Assembly: GCA_028822125.1 (NCBI GenBank)
Contig: JAPKEK010000147.1
Span: 1 to 6,198 of the forward strand
Direction: 5' to 3'
Length of the DNA stretch: 6,198 nucleotides
DNA from: Pseudomonadales bacterium
GTDB taxonomy: Bacteria > Pseudomonadota > Gammaproteobacteria > Pseudomonadales > Azotimanducaceae
The notes below the pieces were generated by a model. It saw nothing but the letters and a program-made list of their open reading frames with translations. It had not been told where the DNA came from and did no database searches. Each line of letters opens with the position of its first letter. The stretch's first letter is position 1. The translations under genes were made by a program, and so were the position numbers. Shown one piece after another: positions 5,157-6,198 of this stretch.

Positions 5157-6198
5157 ATGCCAGACTTAAACAACGATCTTTTTACCCTTGCCATGTCAGA
5201 AAAGGCACAACCGCTGATGGATGCAGTATCCCTGCACATCAGGGATAACGTCGTGCCCATTATCGACGAATTCCAATCTCTGGAAAAAGATAAAGCAGAT
5301 CGATGGTCATGGCATCCCCGCCAGCTCGAGCTGCTCGACGGCGCTAAACAAAAAGCCAAGGAATCCGGGTTATGGAACTTTTTCCTACCCGACTCTGAAA
5401 TGGGCGAAGGGTTGACTAACCTGGATTATGCCTATATCGCCGCTGAACTGGGAAAATATGCCCTGGCATCAGAAACGCTTAATTGCAGCGCACCCGATAC
5501 CGGCAATATGGAAGTACTCGAAAGGGTCGGCACAGAGGCACAGAAAGAGCAATGGCTGAAACCGCTGCTCAATGGTGAAATACGTTCGGCCTATGCCATG
5601 ACAGAACCTGCGCTACCCTCTTCTGATGCCAAGAACATCAGCACCAGCGCCGTTCTCGACGGAGATGAGTGGCTCATTAATGGTGAGAAATTTTACATAT
5701 CCGGTGCGGGTGATCCTCGCTGCAAAATAATGATCGTCATGGTCAAGACCGACCCAGATGCAGCACCCAGCCGGCAGCAATCTCAGATTCTGGTCCCTAA
5801 AGATACACCCGGCGTTGAAATACTCGAAGGCATGCACGTCTTTGGCGCGGATCATGCCCCTCGTGGACATATGCACATTCGTTTCAATAATGTACGGGTC
5901 CCGAAAGATAACATTCTGCTCGGGGTAGGTCGTGGTTTTGAGATTTCCCAGGTACGCCTGGGTCCGGGCCGAATTCATCACTGCATGCGATCCGTCGGTA
6001 AAGCAGAGAAAGCGCTTGAACTGATGGTGAAGCGTTCGGCAAGTCGAGTCGCATTTGGCAAACCCATCGCCAAACTCGGTAAAAACCTGGAAGTCATCTC
6101 CAGAGCCCGAATTGAAATCGATGGCATGAAGCTGATGGTTCTTCAAGCAGCCAAAGCCATGGATGTTCTGGGTAACAAGGAAGCTCGTGTCTATGTCA
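5157..6198 (+). CDS. Acyl-CoA dehydrogenase, ACAD10/ACAD11-like (partial, 3' end missing)
   Basis: The frame stays open from the ATG at 5157 to the window edge: 347 residues plus one base. It is a FAD-dependent flavoenzyme that makes the alpha,beta double bond in an acyl-CoA. The N-terminal helical domain covers roughly 10-145, with the family-typical NCSAPDTGNMEVL block at 109-121. The middle beta-domain begins at YAMTEP (146-151) and includes SGAGDPRCK (182-190) and RQQSQILVPKDTPGV (206-220). The C-terminal helical domain has GRGFEISQVRLGPGRIHHCMR (258-278) and SRVAFGKP (296-303). These match the bacterial ACAD10/11-like group, usually a little over 400 residues, so about 60 residues, including the HGGxG region, lie beyond the edge. 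Human ACAD10 and ACAD11 favour branched or long-chain acyl-CoA and have been linked to 4-hydroxy acids, but the substrate here is unknown. An oddity is ALPSSDA (152-158), where relatives usually have DVASSDA. The partial gene is divergent from the two reductases and likely acts in the same pathway. Confidence 0.95.
   Translation, partial: MPDLNNDLFTLAMSEKAQPLMDAVSLHIRDNVVPIIDEFQSLEKDKADRWSWHPRQLELLDGAKQKAKESGLWNFFLPDSEMGEGLTNLDYAYIAAELGKYALASETLNCSAPDTGNMEVLERVGTEAQKEQWLKPLLNGEIRSAYAMTEPALPSSDAKNISTSAVLDGDEWLINGEKFYISGAGDPRCKIMIVMVKTDPDAAPSRQQSQILVPKDTPGVEILEGMHVFGADHAPRGHMHIRFNNVRVPKDNILLGVGRGFEISQVRLGPGRIHHCMRSVGKAEKALELMVKRSASRVAFGKPIAKLGKNLEVISRARIEIDGMKLMVLQAAKAMDVLGNKEARVYV

Noticed and set aside
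5613..6146. A 177-codon open frame on the - strand
   Set aside because: It is antisense to the acyl-CoA dehydrogenase, whose + strand translation matches the family throughout. The antisense product resembles no family and has no convincing ribosome binding site.

Overview
The window reads as chromosomal DNA of a gammaproteobacterium, most likely a marine or aquatic heterotroph. The main support is a full-length 67K-type SppA that matches the Escherichia coli protein from the catalytic Lys region to the last residues, plus lipid-catabolism enzymes of the kind common in Gammaproteobacteria. No genus can be named from the sequence alone. No mobile element, CRISPR array, tRNA or rRNA was seen.

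Layout from left to right: positions 1-271 are very AT-rich (about 20% GC over the first 240 bases, counted by hand) and hold no gene I can support. A small cupin-fold protein lies on the - strand (272-754). A 172-base divergent gap separates it from sppA on the + strand (927-2750), a membrane-anchored signal peptide peptidase. A convergent gap follows (2751-2903) with three GC-rich hairpins in tandem, the last one looking like a rho-independent terminator for sppA.

The right half is a divergent lipid-type oxidoreductase locus. On the - strand, a classical SDR of the RhlG type (4170-4964) is followed 168 bases downstream by an extended SDR resembling dihydroflavonol reductases (2904-4001). 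A possible 32-residue CxxC small ORF sits between them and overlaps the second gene's start codon by 4 bases. On the + strand, an acyl-CoA dehydrogenase of the ACAD10/ACAD11 type starts at 5157 and runs off the right edge; the last sixty or so residues are missing.

Together the acyl-CoA dehydrogenase and the two NAD(P)-dependent reductases suggest oxidation of an unusual acyl or hydroxyacyl substrate (branched, hydroxylated, or a steroid/terpenoid side chain), but the substrate cannot be read from the sequence. The left half (cupin, sppA) appears functionally unrelated. I did not find a convincing new system. The best leads are the coupled small ORF, the uncharacterised three-enzyme module and the hairpin cluster.
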